Shown here: piece by piece, positions 8,013 to 15,689 of the stretch
How positions within the stretch are numbered: position 1 is the first letter of the stretch
Layout: each line of letters starts with the position of its first letter
Assembly (NCBI RefSeq): GCF_005049105.1
Contig: NZ_SUKA01000004.1
Location: 496,001 to 560,000 of the forward strand
Length of the DNA: 64,000 nucleotides
Source: Sphingobacterium alkalisoli
Lineage (GTDB): Bacteria > Bacteroidota > Bacteroidia > Sphingobacteriales > Sphingobacteriaceae
Direction: 5' to 3'
Made by a program: the position numbers and the translations under genes
Notes under the pieces: model-generated
The model's database searches: none
Seen by the model: only the letters and a program-made list of their open reading frames with translations
Told to the model about the DNA's origin: nothing

Positions 8013-9335
8013 TCAGCTTTGTTTCATTTTGAAATGAAACTCCACGGTTGTCGGTTCCGGAACCTCGCAGTTTTGTACATTAGCCGGAAAGATTTGGCCC
8101 GAAAACGAACCCTCTACGTATTCACCGACAGTGGTTAGCGTTGCCGTTCCATTATAGATATAACCGTTTTCACAGGTGCGATAAAAATTATTCAAAAAGC
8201 GTCTGTCTTCACCGATACTTTCTACAAAGTACAGCACGGCCTCTCCTCCGTCAGTGCCGCCAGGGTAAGTGCCGGGGCCGGTACCAAAGCACTGGAGGGT
8301 CAGGCTTATCGGAGACTCATCTCCACCTAACCGTATATATGTATTACCATGAACAAGTTTAGCATCGTTTCCAGTTTGGGATAGATCCTGCTCTACGCCA
8401 TTCAGTATGAGCTGAACGAAATTTTTGGGTGCGAGCCGGATGGTAGTCAATAAAATAAGCTTCCCGAGCTTACGCCGACCGCCGGGAGCGCTAGGGTCGC
8501 TGATGTAACCGTTCTTGCTCTCCACTTCGACCTGTATTTCTACATCCGTAGCGCTCTCGATGGTTGTCGGGGCTGTGTAAACCGCATCACCGAGCACTAG
8601 TTTGGTGTTGATTTTCGGCGATAGTGATCCAGGGCCGGAGATAATCTTCCACCCGCTCACTGTCAAATCCTTAGAAAAGCCGATATCGTCCATTGCCGCT
8701 AACGGAACACTATCGATGTGGTTTGCCGGCATGAGTTCGCCAAGTATCTGCTCCAGCAACTTCAGGTTGACCGTTTCACCTGCACCTACCGATTCTTTAT
8801 CTTTCCGTAGCGACAAGAGGTCAAACCACACCCAATCGCTGAAATGTCTCGTTTCAACCGTTAGTAGACGTTGAGAAGCATCCAGTTCCGTAGAGCTACC
8901 GCACCATACCCCGTCGTTCCGCTGGAAGGCCACCATGCGTGTTGCAGAATTGCCCTCCGCGTCGGGATCATACAAAAACGAGATTTCAACGGGTTTCTTG
9001 AAGTAGGTGCCCTCCGGCGTCAACCGGAATGATGGGTTGTCCGATGTCTCGTCGAATGTATTGCCGATGGGTTGGATGCCGAACGTCGTAAGTTCGTCCA
9101 CGGCACCGGGCGGGATTTCCAGTCGCACCATATCCCCATACAAAAGGGCGCCGCCATTGGGCCCGATCTCTGCCGAAACGGCATCGCCCATAGGCTGTCC
9201 CTTGGGTTTAACTACCGGTTCGCCGAAAACGGGGTGAGGTTCTTCAGGTGGTAGCGCATCCTTATTGCAGGAGACCGCCAGCAAGAGCGGAAACATGAAT
9301 ACAAATCGATATACTGTTAGCATGATGGAACTCAT
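8013..9335 (-). CDS. Predicted surface lipoprotein with ZU5-like domain
   Basis: 440 residues from the ATG at 9335, chosen because it directly precedes the signal peptide (VYRFVFMFPLLLAVSC); a longer reading from 9392 would bury the signal inside the protein. Cys23 is the likely lipid site, followed by NKDALPPEEP. Residues about 55-160 (IGPNGGALLYGDMVRLEIPPGAV in outline, then KKPVEISFLYDP) match the ZU5-like domain found in bacterial surface proteins. The rest is beta-rich with an Ig-like segment and several cysteines near the C terminus. It is divergent from the OmpA gene at 9554. No enzymatic motif is visible. Confidence 0.7.
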   Translation of the reverse strand: MSSIMLTVYRFVFMFPLLLAVSCNKDALPPEEPHPVFGEPVVKPKGQPMGDAVSAEIGPNGGALLYGDMVRLEIPPGAVDELTTFGIQPIGNTFDETSDNPSFRLTPEGTYFKKPVEISFLYDPDAEGNSATRMVAFQRNDGVWCGSSTELDASQRLLTVETRHFSDWVWFDLLSLRKDKESVGAGETVNLKLLEQILGELMPANHIDSVPLAAMDDIGFSKDLTVSGWKIISGPGSLSPKINTKLVLGDAVYTAPTTIESATDVEIQVEVESKNGYISDPSAPGGRRKLGKLILLTTIRLAPKNFVQLILNGVEQDLSQTGNDAKLVHGNTYIRLGGDESPISLTLQCFGTGPGTYPGGTDGGEAVLYFVESIGEDRRFLNNFYRTCENGYIYNGTATLTTVGEYVEGSFSGQIFPANVQNCEVPEPTTVEFHFKMKQS

Positions 9336-9421
9336 AGTTTTTTTATGCAAGTATCGGCGATTACCCACAGTGACTTTCATCAATTTCGCCAAATAATCGA
9401 TAGCGGCGATAAAGTGCCAGA

Positions 9422-9494
9422 AACAGACGATAAGCGGAATCTCAACTTTCGTCGAAGCTACGGTCTGTTCATGCTGATAATGTGCCGCTTATCG
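9422..9494. repeat. Two inverted repeats in a divergent intergenic region
   Basis: CGATAAGCGG (9429-9438) pairs perfectly with CCGCTTATCG (9485-9494). The overlapping arm pair AACAGAC (9422-9428) and GTCTGTT (9463-9469) also matches. They lie between the divergent lipoprotein gene (start 9335) and the OmpA gene (start 9554). A TAATTTTG box at 9525-9532 fits the -7 element of Bacteroidota promoters for the OmpA gene, but no good -33 element is seen at the expected spacing. Confidence 0.4.
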
Positions 9495-9553
9495 AAACGA
9501 AAGGCGCTACCCCGTTCGATCTGCTAATTTTGTAACGTTAATTTCAATATTAT

Positions 9554-10879
9554 ATGAAACATATATCGATAAGGGGTTTAATGTTCATGGTATCTTTTGC
9601 AGCATTTTTCGGTACTGAGCCACTAGCTGCGCAGTCCATTCTCAAGAGGATCAAGGGGCGCGTAGAGCAGACCGCTACCCAGAAAGTACTGAATGAAACC
9701 GACAAGGCCGTCTCCAAAAGCATCGACAAAGCTATCGAATCCGCGACGGCGGAAGGGAATGCTTCGCCAGCTAAAACAGACCAACAGCATACCACATCGG
9801 GAAATGACAACAACGGACATCAAAACACATCCATCCAGGCGTTCAGCAAGTATGATTTTATTCCCGGCGACTCGGTGTTGTATGCCAACGATTTTTCCGG
9901 TGAGGCCATCGGTGAGCTGCCTAGCGGATGGAATAGCAATGGCAGCTCCGTAATCGTTAGCCTAGGCGATGTCCCGGGCCAATGGTTGCGCATGGCACAG
10001 CGCACGGTCGTTCTAACGGATAATGAAAAGCCATTTGGGCCTGATTTCACCGTCGAGTTCGATATGTTGGTACAAATTGATTTCAAAGGCTGGCTTCCGC
10101 CATCATTTCAATTTGGTCTGCTGGCATCTGGTACTGAATCCACAACCTCCAACAAGTTGTTGTCCGACCCCAAAGGCGAAAAATCATTTTATGTAGCCGT
10201 TTCTCCCCTTACGGATGCCGGAAACCTCGCGCTTGAGAGCTACGAAAAGTATACCCGTTACTTCAACAGTCCGCCCACTAAGAATAAATTGGTACGCCAA
10301 TGGTACGGGCGTGTATCACACGTCGCCATACAAGGGCAAAAAGAACGTCTGCGCATCTGGGTGGATGGCGAGAAATTATACGATGTACCGAAAGGCATCC
10401 CCAAAGCGGGCGTATTCAACCAACTGTTTTTCAGGTTGGATAGCAGCCCTTACACAGACGAACAGATTGGTGTATATTTCAGCAACATCAAGATTGCCAA
10501 GGGACTGCCCGACACCCGGCATAAGTTGGTGGAAGAAGGCAAGTTCAGCACGACAGGTATTTTGTTTGATACGGGATCGGCGACGATCAAATCAGAATCC
10601 GCCGGTGTGCTGAAAGCCATTGCCGCGGTACTGGCGCAGCATCCGGATATCCGTGTCCGTATTGTCGGTCATACCGATGCCGTAGGTAATGATAACGTCA
10701 ACATCGACCTCAGCGGACGCAGAGCAGTGGCGGTGAGCGAGGTGCTGCAAGCCGAATACCAGATTGATGACGGCCGGCTGGAAACCGATGGAAAGGGCGA
10801 GACAGATCCGGTAGCCGACAACCAAACAGCGGTGGGCAGGGCGCAAAACAGACGGGTAGAATTTATCAAAATACAATAG
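9554..10879 (+). CDS. OmpA-family protein with coiled N terminus and lectin-like middle domain
   Basis: 441 residues. Signal peptide 1-26 (ending EPLAAQ) and an amphipathic Lys/Glu-rich helix 27-66 come first. A beta-sandwich region at about 95-325 (GDSVLYANDFSGEAIGELP, then FTVEFDMLVQIDFKG) looks like a LamG/concanavalin-type domain. A complete OmpA peptidoglycan-binding domain at about 335-441 has ILFDTGSATI, RIVGHTDAVG with the conserved D and the R of NRRVEF. It is probably tethered to the cell wall from the outer membrane or periplasm. It is closely related in layout to the protein at 18962-20356. The next gene starts 10 nt downstream, indicating an operon. Confidence 0.85.
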   Translation: MKHISIRGLMFMVSFAAFFGTEPLAAQSILKRIKGRVEQTATQKVLNETDKAVSKSIDKAIESATAEGNASPAKTDQQHTTSGNDNNGHQNTSIQAFSKYDFIPGDSVLYANDFSGEAIGELPSGWNSNGSSVIVSLGDVPGQWLRMAQRTVVLTDNEKPFGPDFTVEFDMLVQIDFKGWLPPSFQFGLLASGTESTTSNKLLSDPKGEKSFYVAVSPLTDAGNLALESYEKYTRYFNSPPTKNKLVRQWYGRVSHVAIQGQKERLRIWVDGEKLYDVPKGIPKAGVFNQLFFRLDSSPYTDEQIGVYFSNIKIAKGLPDTRHKLVEEGKFSTTGILFDTGSATIKSESAGVLKAIAAVLAQHPDIRVRIVGHTDAVGNDNVNIDLSGRRAVAVSEVLQAEYQIDDGRLETDGKGETDPVADNQTAVGRAQNRRVEFIKIQ

Positions 10880-10889
10880 CAATTCAACA

Positions 10890-11693
10890 ATGAAAAAATG
10901 GATATTTTATACGGTAGCCCTTTGGCTCACCGTCGGTTGCAGTAAGGGGGAAGGGCCGGCAGTACCCGATCCGCTGGAAGAAGGAAACGATTGGGATATT
11001 GTTATCCCATCCTCGAAAAATAACCCGGGTATTGGGAATACCGACGGCATCCCGGGGGGCGTGCCGTGGCAACTGCCCGAAGGGATAGAAATGGTGGCGA
11101 GACCAAACAAGCCATTCGACCCGGATCTGGGATTGCTTTATGGTAGCATGAATACGTTTTATGCCGATGTGAATTTTGTCAACAATTTGAATGTGAGCGT
11201 TACTGTTGAAGTGCCGGGTGGCTTGATTTGCCTGTTTAAGCACGAAGGGCGCACGCAGAACGGAATCCTGACGTCAACGGTACGCGTTCAGGTGCCGCCC
11301 TCGTATGTAGAGGTCGGTACGCCCGCAGACACGACTACGGTGTACATCGGATTGGGCTGTCTCAATTCTTCCATGGCGTTTCCTTGGGAGGAAAACCAGC
11401 AGTGGGACACACAGGACTATCCCATCGGCAAAGACATGTATGTACCCAGTGTAGTTACCGACGACCCGAACATCCGCAAGCTATTGGAGCTGATGAAAGA
11501 GTGCCCGGGCCTACGACTTACGCAACATTACAATCCCTGGGATATATTTGAGCCCGATTATGAGATGCCGGATTGGCAGGTGATTTATGACATGATACAA
11601 CATGCCCTGTGGGAAATCACCGATGGACCTGGGTTGACACGGAAGGAATATCGGGAATTGGTGAAGGCTTTACAACAATATGGTACGGATTAA
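10890..11693 (+). CDS. Predicted surface lipoprotein, function unknown
   Basis: 267 residues. The signal peptide ends in LWLTVGCSKGEG, so Cys17 is probably lipidated, with an acidic PDPLEEGNDWD run after it. I recognise no domain. The middle holds a beta strand pair (NVSVTVEVPGGLICLF, TSTVRVQVPPSYVEVG) and the C-terminal part is helical and Trp-rich (PDWQVIYDMIQHALWEITDG). It sits 10 nt after the OmpA-like gene, and its last 14 nt overlap the PhnD-like gene, so the three are very likely cotranscribed and may form one envelope-associated unit. Confidence 0.65.
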   Translation: MKKWIFYTVALWLTVGCSKGEGPAVPDPLEEGNDWDIVIPSSKNNPGIGNTDGIPGGVPWQLPEGIEMVARPNKPFDPDLGLLYGSMNTFYADVNFVNNLNVSVTVEVPGGLICLFKHEGRTQNGILTSTVRVQVPPSYVEVGTPADTTTVYIGLGCLNSSMAFPWEENQQWDTQDYPIGKDMYVPSVVTDDPNIRKLLELMKECPGLRLTQHYNPWDIFEPDYEMPDWQVIYDMIQHALWEITDGPGLTRKEYRELVKALQQYGTD

Positions 11694-12597
11694 TTATTTA
11701 CTACTCATCGGGTACTGTTTAGTTGCTACACCACTCGTTGCACAATTGCGCGTGGCGACCTATCGGTATGCGGAGAACAGTCGCGTGGACAACATCCGTC
11801 CGATCGCTGATTTATTGGCGGCAGCTACCGGACAGGTAGCAACAGTTGTAAGCTATCCCTCTGTCGGTGAACTTGTGGACGCTATCCAACAAGGCAATGT
11901 CGATGTGGCTTTCATCAACACATTCGGATATTTATTGTTAGCAGCAGATTCACTGGCACAGCCAAGCATGGTTCCACTAGTCGTGTGGCAGACTTTGGAT
12001 GATGCCACCGATGACAACTATCGATGCATATTCATCGCACCTGAAGGAGGGGTTGTTACGAATTCGGATGACGTGGCTCTCAATACCGCTGAACGCTCGC
12101 TACTTTTGGTCAGCGAAGGGTCGACATCGGGCAACCTTGTCCCACGGATCGCATTATCAGCACTCGGCATTACGCATCCCGAACAACAATTTAAGTCAAT
12201 CGCATACGCTGGAACTCATCAGCAAACAGCTGAAAAAATAGCGCTGGGCGAAGCTGATTTAGGTGCTATTGGCAGTATCGCTTACGAAGATTTTATTCGC
12301 GAAAGCACCAATCGACCAATTAGATTAGTCTGGAGGTCACCTGAAATTCCGTTGGGTCCGGTGTTGGTGAGCAATAGGCTTCCCTATGTGGAACGAGAGC
12401 AAATTGCGGACGTACTTATTCGATTGCACAGCAATCATCCCGAAGCCTTCGAAGCCGCTAAAAATGGGTGGTCAGAAGCCCAGCATGCAAAAAGTTATAG
12501 ACGTGTGAAAAGTGATTATCTTTATCGGTTGATTCAGCAGTTTGGCGATGCCACTGAACTCAATCGTATCGTTAGGACATTTTTGAATAAGAACTAA
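11680..12597 (+). CDS. PhnD/SsuA/transferrin-family periplasmic binding protein
   Basis: 305 residues with a signal peptide (1-21, CLVATPLVAQ). The mature part has the PhnD-like signatures RPIADLLAAATGQ, AIQQGNVDVAFINTFGYLL, VSEGSTSGNLVPRIAL and IALGEADLGAIGS, so it is a type-II periplasmic ligand-binding fold. Family members bind phosphonates, phosphite or other oxyanions for ABC uptake, or serve as sensory domains. No permease or ATPase gene is near, so it is an orphan here. Its start overlaps the previous lipoprotein gene by 14 nt, suggesting translational coupling and a shared role. Confidence 0.8.
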   Translation: MVRINYLLLIGYCLVATPLVAQLRVATYRYAENSRVDNIRPIADLLAAATGQVATVVSYPSVGELVDAIQQGNVDVAFINTFGYLLLAADSLAQPSMVPLVVWQTLDDATDDNYRCIFIAPEGGVVTNSDDVALNTAERSLLLVSEGSTSGNLVPRIALSALGITHPEQQFKSIAYAGTHQQTAEKIALGEADLGAIGSIAYEDFIRESTNRPIRLVWRSPEIPLGPVLVSNRLPYVEREQIADVLIRLHSNHPEAFEAAKNGWSEAQHAKSYRRVKSDYLYRLIQQFGDATELNRIVRTFLNKN

Positions 12598-12798
12598 TAT
12601 CATTTCTAAAAAAATGACAAGAACCTATCATCTAGCCATGAAAACAGGAGGTGATTGAAGGATATGCTCCTTTTCAAAGCGACACTGTAACCAGGGTTTG
12701 CCATCAGTATGAAAGTCCTAAAAAGCCGTGATGTTCAATTCGAAGGATACACCATCTATTTTGGGAACAAATATTTAAATCGACCAGATGCGTTTTAA

Positions 12799-12823
12799 AT
12801 CGATATATGGCATATATATCGAT
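12799..12823. promoter_or_regulatory. Palindrome, candidate operator of the Crp/Fnr-type gene
   Basis: ATCGATATAT (12799-12808) and ATATATCGAT (12814-12823) are perfect reverse complements around a 5-nt spacer. The site lies 120 nt before the regulator's ATG and about 70 nt upstream of its probable promoter. Autoregulation is plausible but unproven. Confidence 0.4.
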
Positions 12824-12891
12824 AAAATCCACTATCGGTATGAGAGATGCTTCTAGTATACTTAATATAAAAAAAAAACAATGGCATTTCA

Positions 12892-12920
12892 TTGTATGCC
12901 CAAACTATTCGTTATCTTCG
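12892..12920 (+). promoter_or_regulatory. Bacteroidota-type promoter of the Crp/Fnr-type gene
   Basis: TTG at 12892-12894, an 18-nt spacer, then TATCTTCG at 12913-12920 fits the -33/-7 pair (TTTG and TAnnTTTG) of the phylum with one mismatch in the -7 box. The ATG follows 22 nt later. Spacing is the same as in the clearer promoter before nirB. Confidence 0.45.
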
Positions 12921-12942
12921 AGCATTTTGAAAAAATAACAAA

Positions 12943-13479
12943 ATGAGTTTCGCAAGTGAACTTTACCACCGGATGGAAGACCTCAACGTATGGGAAAAGA
13001 CTATCGTTGTGGAAAGAAATGGGTATCTCACTGAATACGATTCGATGGAGAGAAGCCTGTACTACGTCGTATCGGGCAGCTTGAAGGTCTGTATGCAGGA
13101 TGCGAGGGAGGAGCATATCGTTAGATTTGGCTATACAGGTGATTTTATTACCGCGTTGGATAGTTTTATCAGTGGGAGACGGTCCGCTTTTTTTATACAA
13201 GCAATCAAAAAGACCGAAGTGAAGTTGATTTCCAGGTCTGCTTGCCTATCGTTCATCAAGCGAGACCCTACGAACAGACAATTGTGGCAGGATATCCTCG
13301 AACAGCTGGTGCTCCAACAATTGGAACGCGAAATGGATTTGCTCACCAGTTCGCCGAAGGATCGTTACCAACGGATATTGCAGCGAAGTCCGGAACTGTT
13401 TCATCGGATTCCACATAAACACATTGCCTCGTACTTGAAAATGGCACCTGAGACATTGTCTCGCCTGAAAAAATCTTGA
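12943..13479 (+). CDS. Crp/Fnr-family transcription regulator
   Basis: 178 residues. A cyclic-nucleotide-binding-like beta-barrel at about 15-115 (EYDSMERSLYYVVSGSLKVC, then IVRFGYTGDFITALDSFISG) is followed by the dimer helix and a C-terminal helix-turn-helix (PHKHIASYLKMAPETLSRLKK). The domain order and the DFITALDSFISG loop are typical of the small Crp-like regulators of Bacteroidota, many of which do not bind cAMP. There are no FNR-type N-terminal cysteines, so it is not an iron-sulfur oxygen sensor. The DinB gene follows 57 nt later on the same strand. Confidence 0.9.
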   Translation: MSFASELYHRMEDLNVWEKTIVVERNGYLTEYDSMERSLYYVVSGSLKVCMQDAREEHIVRFGYTGDFITALDSFISGRRSAFFIQAIKKTEVKLISRSACLSFIKRDPTNRQLWQDILEQLVLQQLEREMDLLTSSPKDRYQRILQRSPELFHRIPHKHIASYLKMAPETLSRLKKS

Positions 13480-13536
13480 CTTCAATCAATCATTATATGC
13501 AGGGAATATCTGAGCTTTGTCAAAAACAAAACAGAC

Positions 13537-14133
13537 ATGCTATACGTTGACAAACTTTTGTCCGAATTAACAGACCTTACACAGCAACATATCGAGGAGA
13601 TACGATCATTCAAACAGTTGCCGCAAGACGTGCTAAACCGTAAGCCGGATGCCGGTGGTTGGAATATATTGGAATGTGTGGAACACTTGAACCGGTACGG
13701 AGATTTTTATATCCCAGAAATTGAGTTTCGGCTCTATAATGCAAATAGTCGGCCTTCGGCTGTTTTCAAACCAGGCGTTTTAGGTAATTATTTTGCAAAA
13801 AGTATACTACCTAAAGAACGTCTCAACAAAATGAAGACTTTTAAATCGATGGATCCGGTAGAGACCTCATTAGATTGCTCAGTGTTGGATAGATCTATCC
13901 ATCAGCAGGAACAGTTACTCCAACTTCTGGAAGCCTCCAGAAAGGTCGACCTAACCCAAGTTAAGACTTCGATATCTATATCGAAGTGGATAAAACTGCG
14001 CTTAGGTGACACACTTAGGGTGGTGATCTACCACAACCAGAGGCACATCGCGCAAGCGCTAAAGATGATCCCTTCCAATGATTTTGGTGCAAAAGGCTTG
14101 TTTACGTTCCGTAAGACGGACTATTATCCTTGA
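13537..14133 (+). CDS. DinB-family protein
   Basis: 198 residues, cytoplasmic, all-helical. N-terminal NRKPDAGGWNILECVEHLNRYG and C-terminal RVVIYHNQRHIAQALKM supply the three histidines that form the metal site of DinB/YfiT four-helix bundles. Family members are metal-dependent enzymes, often thiol transferases; substrate unknown. It is codirectional with the Crp/Fnr-type regulator just upstream, a frequent pairing in this phylum, and probably belongs to its operon. The 231 nt after it, up to the sigma-factor gene, show no gene. Confidence 0.85.
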   Translation: MLYVDKLLSELTDLTQQHIEEIRSFKQLPQDVLNRKPDAGGWNILECVEHLNRYGDFYIPEIEFRLYNANSRPSAVFKPGVLGNYFAKSILPKERLNKMKTFKSMDPVETSLDCSVLDRSIHQQEQLLQLLEASRKVDLTQVKTSISISKWIKLRLGDTLRVVIYHNQRHIAQALKMIPSNDFGAKGLFTFRKTDYYP

Positions 14134-14365
14134 AAGGGCTCAAGACTTATTTCATTTACCTATCGCATACACTTTGGGTATGGGCTACCTCAAAGTAGAT
14201 TTACAAAAGGACAACTTTGTTAGCAGCTTTCTCAATAGTAAATGAAATCTTCGGCATATCACTCTATTTCGGCATTACATCTTTTACCCCTTGTCTTTTA
14301 ATGTCCTATTAATACCCAACCCTAATAAATCTTAAAATCGTTAATACAATTTGTTTACTTTTGTT

Positions 14366-14944
14366 ATGATGCCGACACTAATAGATAAAGAGGTTCAGCT
14401 TCTATCACGAATCAGAAATGGTGACGAGGAGGCTATAGATGAAATTTATATTGCCACCAAAGTTAAGTTTTTGGCTGTTGCACGAAAACTGTTGAAGGAT
14501 GAAAACAGCTTAGAAGACATCTATCAGGATGCAGTCATTGCATTTTATGAAAATGTACGAACCGGGAAAATAACATCTCTAAAAAGTAGTATAACCACCT
14601 ATATCATCGGTATTGGCAAATATATGCTTTATCGTCATTTGAAAAACAAAAAAAGCACAAGCAATTTGGATGACGTAGACGAACTAAATATAGGTGTCGT
14701 TTTAAACAGTTATATTGAGCAAATAGAAGACAAAGAAACTAGCATCATACTTTACAGGGCTATCGAAAAATTGGGAGACCCTTGTATGTCATTGTTGCGA
14801 TTGTTTTACTATGAAGAAAAAGAAAATGTAGAAATAGCAACATTATTAGGGTATGCAAATGCTGATGTGATTAAGAGCCAAAAATATCGATGTATGCAGA
14901 CATTGAAGGCGATAATGAAAAAAATAGACAGAAATGGCAGATAA
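14366..14944 (+). CDS. RNA polymerase sigma-70-like factor (ECF-type)
   Basis: 192 residues from the ATG at 14366 (a second ATG follows at once). Region 2 is visible as EEAIDEIYIATKVKFLAVAR and SLEDIYQDAVIAFYENVR; region 4 as SLLRLFYYEEKENVEIATLLGY followed by a Lys/Arg-rich recognition helix. It should direct RNA polymerase to a dedicated promoter set. Its 3' end overlaps the next gene by 11 nt, and that gene encodes a membrane-anchored protein with an anti-sigma-like N terminus, a standard sigma/anti-sigma arrangement. Likely targets include the adjoining CHAT gene, which is inference. Confidence 0.85.
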   Translation: MMPTLIDKEVQLLSRIRNGDEEAIDEIYIATKVKFLAVARKLLKDENSLEDIYQDAVIAFYENVRTGKITSLKSSITTYIIGIGKYMLYRHLKNKKSTSNLDDVDELNIGVVLNSYIEQIEDKETSIILYRAIEKLGDPCMSLLRLFYYEEKENVEIATLLGYANADVIKSQKYRCMQTLKAIMKKIDRNGR

Positions 14945-15689
14945 ATATCAAAACTTGATAGACAATTATCTAAGAGGAAGGCTTGACGAAGAACAGCGCA
15001 GGGAGTTAGAACGGTTGGCAGATACGGACGAAGATTTCCGTACTGAACTTGAATTCCATACGCAGACTAGATCCGCTTTTGCTAAGCAAAAACACGGACA
15101 CTTGAAAAAACGTCTTCAATCATTAGCGGATGAAACACCAAAAACGTTAAATCCTAAACAGTACACAAATAGATTTGGAAAGTCATTTTGGTTGGTGGCC
15201 GCATCAGCGTTACTGATATGCAGTATCGGCCTTTATCTGTGGTTATTGCGACAAAGTGAAGCAAAACCTAGGGATCTGTACATAGCCTACTTTGAGCCTT
15301 ATCCAAATGTGGTGCTACCTGTCACACGTGATGAAGCCCAATTGACCAAACATGCGTTGGCCTATTCTTATTATGAGCAGGAAGAATATGCCAAAGCTTA
15401 TGAACTATTTGAAAGTCTGTCACAGGATAGCAGTACAAATGATCCCGAGATTCCCTTCTATAAGGCCATATCAGCTATGCAACTCAACCGGAACGACGAA
15501 GCAATAACCTTATTCAATAAATATCAAGGCGAGGCCAGTGCAAAGCTTGACCGCCAAGCAAAATGGTACGAAGCACTGACCCGCCTTAAACAGGGGGACA
15601 AAGTAGAAACCCGAAAGCTGTTGCAATATTTGGCGGACAATCCAGGTTACAAACAAGCAGAAGCAATACGCTTATTAGAGCAGTATTAA
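14934..15689 (+). CDS. Single-pass membrane TPR protein, probable anti-sigma factor
   Basis: 251 residues. Residues 1-60 (NLIDNYLRGRLDEEQRRELE, then DTDEDFRTELEFH) look like the cytoplasmic sigma-binding helices of Bacteroidota anti-sigma factors, without zinc ligands. One membrane helix spans about 85-105 (FWLVAASALLICSIGLYLWL). Residues 130-251 form TPR helices (LAYSYYEQEEYAKAYELFES, then FYKAISAMQLNRNDEAITLF) on the far side of the membrane. The start overlaps the sigma gene by 11 nt; the stop overlaps the convergent CHAT stop by 4 nt. It probably senses a periplasmic protein-protein signal. Confidence 0.75.
   Translation: MADKYQNLIDNYLRGRLDEEQRRELERLADTDEDFRTELEFHTQTRSAFAKQKHGHLKKRLQSLADETPKTLNPKQYTNRFGKSFWLVAASALLICSIGLYLWLLRQSEAKPRDLYIAYFEPYPNVVLPVTRDEAQLTKHALAYSYYEQEEYAKAYELFESLSQDSSTNDPEIPFYKAISAMQLNRNDEAITLFNKYQGEASAKLDRQAKWYEALTRLKQGDKVETRKLLQYLADNPGYKQAEAIRLLEQY

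Larger units (their letters stand above)
12598..12942. other. Intergenic region of 345 nt
   Basis: No protein-coding gene is supported here. It holds a strong palindrome (12799-12823) and a promoter-like pair (12892-12920), both upstream of the Crp/Fnr-type gene. An AGGAGGTGAT string at about 12648 looks like an ideal ribosome-binding site, but only seven- to nine-codon reading frames lie near it. The segment is AT-rich towards the right. Confidence 0.5.

Noticed and set aside
12639..12700. A very strong AGGAGGTGAT ribosome-binding-like string with a following ATG
   Set aside because: The reading frames after it are under ten codons and no conserved peptide is recognisable, so no gene is called.
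14345..14370. TAnnTTTG-like string (TACTTTTG at 14356-14363) directly before the sigma-factor ATG
   Set aside because: No TTG/TTTG lies at the usual -33 spacing and the box would leave almost no leader; probably chance in AT-rich sequence.
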